A program made the position numbers and the translations under genes. From JADJPL01 sp049315745 (GTDB taxonomy: Bacteria > Bacteroidota > Bacteroidia > Chitinophagales > Saprospiraceae), in contig JBMOJO010000141.1 of the NCBI GenBank assembly GCA_049315745.1, positions 1 to 9,574 of the forward strand: a DNA stretch of 9,574 bases. The letters are read 5' to 3'. Every line of letters begins with the position of its first letter. The first letter of the stretch is position 1. Under the pieces are notes generated by a model that saw nothing but the letters and a program-made list of their open reading frames with translations, searched no databases and had not been told where the DNA came from. This document shows positions 6,223 through 9,574 of this stretch, one piece after another.

Positions 6223-7764
6223 ATGTCCATAACCTTGCGCCTGATCCTCGGCGACCAGCTCAACCTTTTTCATCCCTGGTTCCGGGAAACCGGGCAGGGG
6301 GTGGTGTACGCAATGATGGAATGCCGCTCGGAGACGGACTATGTGCGCCACCATATTCAGAAGGTCGCTGGATTTTTCGCTGCGATGCGCGGCTTTGCAG
6401 GCGAGCTGAGGGCAGGGGGTTTCCGGGTGGAGTACCTGAAGCTGGACGATCCCGACAACTTGCAGTCGGTGCACGAAAACCTTCGGGCAATGGCCCGGCG
6501 CCTTGGCGCAGGGCGGGTAGAATACCAGTTGCCCGAGGAGTACCGGCTCGATGTAGCCCTGTCGCGGCTTCAGGAAGAAATGCCGATACCGGTAGTGGGG
6601 GTGGACAGTGCGCACTTTCTCAGCGGGCGTTCCGACCTGGAGGTTTTTTTCAAGGGAAAAAAAACCTTTGTCATGGAGTCTTTTTACCGCTCCATGCGGG
6701 TAAAGACGGGTTTGCTGATGGAAGCCGACGGCAAAACGCCGGAGGGCGGGCGCTGGAATTTCGATGCCGAAAACCGCAAGCGGCTCCCGGACGGGGTCGC
6801 CCTGCCACCGGTGTTGAATTTTGCCCATGACGTGCGCGATATTGTCGAAATGCTTTCCCGCTCGGGGGTCGCGACGATTGGCAGTATTGATCCGCAAAAT
6901 TTTTCCTGGCCGGTTTCGCGGGCGGATGCCCTGGTGCTTTTAGCCCATTTTATCGGGCACCGGCTGCCGTTTTTTGGCCGCTATCAGGATGCACTCAGCG
7001 AACGCGATGAGGTGCTCTTTCATTCGAAGCTCTCCTTCGCGCTAAATACCAAGATGTTATCGCCTTTAGAAGTGGTAAAGGCGGCCGTGGACTATTACGC
7101 CGAAGCGCCGGGCCCCGAGCGATTGGCACAGGTCGAGGGCTTCGTGCGTCAGATCATCGGCTGGAGGGAATATATGCGGGGGGTGTATTGGGCGAAAATG
7201 CCGGAATATGCGCACCTGAATTATTTCGGGCACACGGCGCCGCTCCCCTCGTGGTTCTGGACCGGCAATACCCGTATGCGTTGCCTGCAAAAGGCGATAC
7301 AACAATCGTTGGGCACTGCGTATGCCCACCACATCCAGCGCCTGATGGTCACAGGGAATTTCGCCCTCCTCCTGGGGGTATCCCCTGCCGAGCTGGATGC
7401 CTGGTATCTCGGGATTTATATGGATGCCCTGGAATGGGTCGAAATTACCAATACCCGGGGCATGAGCCAATATGCCGACGGGGGGATCGTCGGTACCAAG
7501 CCCTATGTCTCATCTGCCAATTATATCCGCAATATGGGCGACCACTGCAGGCAATGCCCTTACGACCCCGATAAGCGCTATGGGGAGGGGGCCTGCCCGT
7601 TCAATAGCCTCTACTGGGATTTTTATGCGCGGCATGCCGAAAAACTTTCCCGCAACCCCCGCATTGGTATGGCCTATACGACCTTGGCCAAGATGGCCGC
7701 GACAGAACGGGAAAGGATACTGGAACAGGCGGCCGCGTACAAGGCCGACGCAGAAAATTTATAG
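6223..7764 (+). CDS. phrB: Iron-sulfur (6-4) photolyase, FeS-BCP/CryPro group (PhrB-like)
   Basis: This is a 513-residue flavoprotein of the deoxyribodipyrimidine photolyase-related family, predicted to repair UV (6-4) photoproducts with light. The N-terminal alpha/beta domain (about 1-150, beginning ITLRLILGDQLN) is the antenna domain; the helical C-terminal part binds FAD. Four cysteines for a [4Fe-4S] cluster are present: Cys354, Cys442, Cys445 and Cys458. Their spacing equals that of Agrobacterium PhrB (350, 438, 441, 454), a constant offset of four. With that offset the other key residues also match as I recall them: catalytic His370 (His366), photoreduction Trp346 and Trp394 with neighbouring Tyr395, and lesion-site Tyr428 and Tyr434 (424, 430). 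The antenna in this group is 6,7-dimethyl-8-ribityllumazine; I did not check its contacts. The ATG at 6223 starts directly before the conserved LILGDQLN. The lipid kinase gene follows after 5 nt, so they form an operon. Repair is the best call, since all catalytic residues are kept; a photoreceptor role as in CryB remains possible. Confidence 0.92.
   Translation: MSITLRLILGDQLNLFHPWFRETGQGVVYAMMECRSETDYVRHHIQKVAGFFAAMRGFAGELRAGGFRVEYLKLDDPDNLQSVHENLRAMARRLGAGRVEYQLPEEYRLDVALSRLQEEMPIPVVGVDSAHFLSGRSDLEVFFKGKKTFVMESFYRSMRVKTGLLMEADGKTPEGGRWNFDAENRKRLPDGVALPPVLNFAHDVRDIVEMLSRSGVATIGSIDPQNFSWPVSRADALVLLAHFIGHRLPFFGRYQDALSERDEVLFHSKLSFALNTKMLSPLEVVKAAVDYYAEAPGPERLAQVEGFVRQIIGWREYMRGVYWAKMPEYAHLNYFGHTAPLPSWFWTGNTRMRCLQKAIQQSLGTAYAHHIQRLMVTGNFALLLGVSPAELDAWYLGIYMDALEWVEITNTRGMSQYADGGIVGTKPYVSSANYIRNMGDHCRQCPYDPDKRYGEGACPFNSLYWDFYARHAEKLSRNPRIGMAYTTLAKMAATERERILEQAAAYKADAENL
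6641..6667 (+). repeat. Poly-T/poly-A inverted repeat inside the photolyase gene
   Basis: AGGTTTTTTT and AAAAAAACCT form a perfect 10-bp stem around a 7-nt CAAGGGA loop. The arms carry a run of 7 T and a run of 8 A. They encode the segment EVFFKGKKTF, a conserved part of this protein family, so coding constraint explains part of the pattern. The homopolymers are prone to slippage during replication or translation. Confidence 0.7.
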
Positions 7765-7769
7765 GATTT

Positions 7770-8723
7770 ATGCGCACAATCACCGTAATCGTAAATCCCA
7801 TTGCCGGGCGTGGGAGGGTCAAAAAAGCATGGCCGGAGGTCGAAAAAGCCTTGAAGCGCCTGGGCGTGCGCTTGCTGATCGAACAAACTGCCCGGTGCGG
7901 CCATGCCAGAGAGATCGCTCATGCCCATGCGTGCAGGGGGACAGATATGGTGGTGGCCGTGGGCGGGGACGGTACCGCGCACGAAGTGGCCAACGGGATA
8001 CTGGAAGCATCCGGCGGGGCGGCAGGGATCCCTTTCGCGATTGTGCCCCTGGGGAACGGGGATGATTTCGTCAAGATGCTGCCGCCCTTGACAGCGGTGG
8101 GCAAACAGGCTTTCTCCTGGCAGACGGCCATTGAGAAAATTGCTTGCGGGGATACGGCAGGGTACGATGCCGGCAGAATAACCCTCCTGGAATCCGGTTT
8201 GCCGGAAGCTACCGGGGCCCGGCGATATTTTATCAACGGGATGAACCTCGGCTTTACGGCGCATGCGGCGTATAATTTCTCCACAATCCCCAGCTTCCTG
8301 ACCGGGTCGGCGGGCTATCTGGCGGCAGTGCTGAAAACGCTCTGGGACTATCCCGCGCTCGAGCTGGAGATGTGCTTCGACGGAGGCCCAAAGGAACGGG
8401 TGGATACCACGCTCGCCGTGCTGATGAACGGCCGCTGTTTCGGCCATGCGTTCTGGGTGGCGCCCCAGGCGGATGCTGCCGACGGCAAACTGGAGGTGAT
8501 GTTTACGAAAAAAATCGGGCGCCTGACCATCCTTCGAAAACTGCCGCTGATCATGCAGGGAAAGCACCTGAACGATCCTTTGATTACCTGGAAAAAGGCC
8601 GGCAAGGTGCAGATTGACTCCGCCGGCCCCCTCATTGTCGAAGCCGACGGGGAGTGCCTCTTTACGTCCGCCCTGCGGATGGAAGTCTGCCTCCTCCCGG
8701 GCGTGCTCACGATGGTGGTGTGA
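7770..8723 (+). CDS. Diacylglycerol kinase family (DagK/YegS/BmrU-like) lipid kinase
   Basis: This is a 317-residue cytoplasmic or membrane-peripheral lipid kinase that transfers phosphate from ATP to diacylglycerol or a similar lipid. The nucleotide-binding domain opens with VNPIAGRG (8-15), followed by the diagnostic GGDGT loop (65-69) and PLGNGDDF (93-100); the last motif is usually PLGTGND, so it is slightly altered. The second, beta-rich domain has FGHAFWVAPQADAADGKLEV, typical of the family, and ends with the conserved ADGE (292-295) metal/catalytic segment. Length fits the family (about 290-320), and no transmembrane helix is seen, unlike DgkA. The ATG at 7770 is 5 nt after the photolyase stop, so translation is probably coupled. 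Its last 17 bp overlap the convergent methyltransferase gene. The true lipid cannot be read from sequence; diacylglycerol recycling into phosphatidate is the default, and sphingoid or other lipids are possible. The family call is firm; the link to DNA repair is probably only transcriptional. Confidence 0.9.
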   Translation: MRTITVIVNPIAGRGRVKKAWPEVEKALKRLGVRLLIEQTARCGHAREIAHAHACRGTDMVVAVGGDGTAHEVANGILEASGGAAGIPFAIVPLGNGDDFVKMLPPLTAVGKQAFSWQTAIEKIACGDTAGYDAGRITLLESGLPEATGARRYFINGMNLGFTAHAAYNFSTIPSFLTGSAGYLAAVLKTLWDYPALELEMCFDGGPKERVDTTLAVLMNGRCFGHAFWVAPQADAADGKLEVMFTKKIGRLTILRKLPLIMQGKHLNDPLITWKKAGKVQIDSAGPLIVEADGECLFTSALRMEVCLLPGVLTMVV

Positions 8724-9537
8724 AAGTCTCCTGGGGCTTGCGCAATAACCAGACGTCCTGCTCGATTCCCCATGGCTTTTCCCCCCCGGGCAGATAGGTG
8801 ATGACCTCAAATTGGCCGGCGAAAAAATCCCGTGCCCAGGGTTCCGGATGGAACGCCGAGAAGGTACGGTGGCCCGCCCGCGTCTTACCGCGAAAAACCG
8901 GCTTCCCCTGTGTGAATAATTGTTGCTCGAAGGGCTGTAATTTGCCGAGGAATGCCGGCCCCTGCAGCGTCAGGAAAAGTATTCCGCCCGGTTTCGCGAT
9001 CCGCAGGAGTTCCTCCCGCCAGCGATAATGCGCGCTTTCGGGCAGGTGGGTAAATACCGAAATACCGTAGATGAGGTCAAAGGTGCCCGTATCATAAGGG
9101 CATGGAGGGGCGGAAGGGCAAAGCGTTACCTGCCCTAAACCCGCTTGCTCCCGGCACCACGCTACGGTGAGGGGGTTGTAATCGGCGCCCCGGCACCTGT
9201 GCCCTTCGCCGAAGACGCCCGGAAGGTGCCGCAGCACCCGCGCAGGCCCGCAGCCCCAATCGAGGATGTCCAGCGCTACGCCCACCGGCAGATGCCCCGC
9301 CGTGACCGACTGTATCCATCGGGCAGTCGCCTGACCACTTTCCCAGTACTTCTGATAATCCATCCGAAAAGCTTCGTACAACATATACGGCGGCGGAAAT
9401 GCCTGTCCGCGGTGTTTGGACAGGAAATGCCTGTTGACAGGGTAGTGCCGGACGTATTCCCACGCAAACCGGAACTTGTCCACGAGTTGAATCAACCCTG
9501 CGGTGCGCAAAATGCCCAGAATCTCACGGGTGTTCAT
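8707..9537 (-). CDS. Class I SAM-dependent methyltransferase
   Basis: This is a predicted 276-residue soluble methyltransferase with a Rossmann fold. An N-terminal helical extension (about 1-85, including PPPYMLYEAFRMDYQKYWESG) precedes motif I, DWGCGPARVL (93-102), which binds S-adenosylmethionine. ADYNP (118-122) follows at the acidic ribose-binding loop; FDLIYGISVFTHLP (153-166) is the motif resembling the post-II/III region, and KPGGILFLT (182-190) is the final core strand. The substrate cannot be read from sequence. Extensions of this kind occur in glycan- and small-molecule-modifying enzymes, but nearby genes do not settle it. I take ATG 9535-9537 as the start. An in-frame GTG at 9565-9567 would add ten residues (MFKFIFQNTC) that look like leader rather than protein. 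Upstream sequence is very A/T-rich and may hold the promoter. The gene is convergent with the lipid kinase and shares its last 17 bp, with no terminator visible between them. Confidence 0.85.
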   Translation of the reverse strand: MNTREILGILRTAGLIQLVDKFRFAWEYVRHYPVNRHFLSKHRGQAFPPPYMLYEAFRMDYQKYWESGQATARWIQSVTAGHLPVGVALDILDWGCGPARVLRHLPGVFGEGHRCRGADYNPLTVAWCREQAGLGQVTLCPSAPPCPYDTGTFDLIYGISVFTHLPESAHYRWREELLRIAKPGGILFLTLQGPAFLGKLQPFEQQLFTQGKPVFRGKTRAGHRTFSAFHPEPWARDFFAGQFEVITYLPGGEKPWGIEQDVWLLRKPQETFTPPS

Positions 9538-9574
9538 ACAGGTATTTTGAAAAATAAATTTAAACACATTTTCA

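Noticed and set aside
6067..6897. Minus-strand open frame of 276 codons covering the intergenic region and photolyase N-terminus
   Set aside because: It is mostly antisense to the conserved photolyase antenna domain, with an odd His/Arg/Pro-rich composition. It would also occupy the divergent promoter region.
7674..8810. Long minus-strand open frame (378 codons) antisense to the photolyase end and lipid kinase
   Set aside because: The plus-strand frames encode clear enzyme motifs (FeS photolyase C-terminus, GGDGT kinase). The antisense product is rich in Arg/His/Pro/Gly with no recognisable domain, as expected from codon bias in G+C-rich DNA.
9538..9574. Possible promoter of the methyltransferase (minus-strand TATTTTTC, one mismatch to TAnnTTTG)
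   Set aside because: The region is so A/T-rich that near matches are expected, no -33 partner is visible and the sequence ends before the upstream region can be judged.

Overview
The window looks like chromosomal DNA of a fairly G+C-rich member of the Bacteroidota, plausibly a Saprospiria/Lewinella-like lineage. Four things support this. One gene encodes a SusC/TonB-receptor-like beta-barrel ending in Phe. Another encodes a ~1000-residue TPR secretory protein. Start codons lack Shine-Dalgarno sequences, and boxes resembling the Bacteroidota sigma-ABfr -7 element (TAnnTTTG) are present. The phylum is fairly secure; the lineage is a guess. There are no RNA genes, insertion sequences, CRISPR arrays or phage genes.

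Left block, about 87-6034, all minus strand, in transcription order: a LolD/MacB-type ABC ATPase (5354-6034), an exported 1034-residue TPR protein (2163-5267), an exported 544-residue outer-membrane barrel that resembles the C-terminal barrel of a TonB-dependent receptor but has no plug (472-2106), and a small helix-turn-helix protein (87-347) that may have its own promoter and is followed by a GC-rich hairpin. The first three look like a cell-envelope cluster: a lipoprotein-release type ATPase, a periplasmic TPR scaffold and an outer-membrane barrel.

Right block, about 6223-8723, plus strand: an iron-sulfur (FeS-BCP/CryPro) photolyase closely matching the (6-4) photolyase PhrB in cofactor and active-site residues, followed after 5 nt by a diacylglycerol-kinase-family lipid kinase. 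The two are almost certainly co-transcribed. A 188-nt divergent intergenic region separates this pair from the ABC gene. It holds a perfect -7 box and a 12-bp GC palindrome. Converging on the lipid kinase, and overlapping its 3' end by 17 bp, is a minus-strand class I SAM methyltransferase (8707-9537).

Most of the window is ordinary housekeeping and envelope content. The parts most worth a second look are the TPR/plugless-barrel pair, whose function is not obvious, and the regulatory region and internal sequence features of the photolyase gene. I see no clear new defence or mobile system here.
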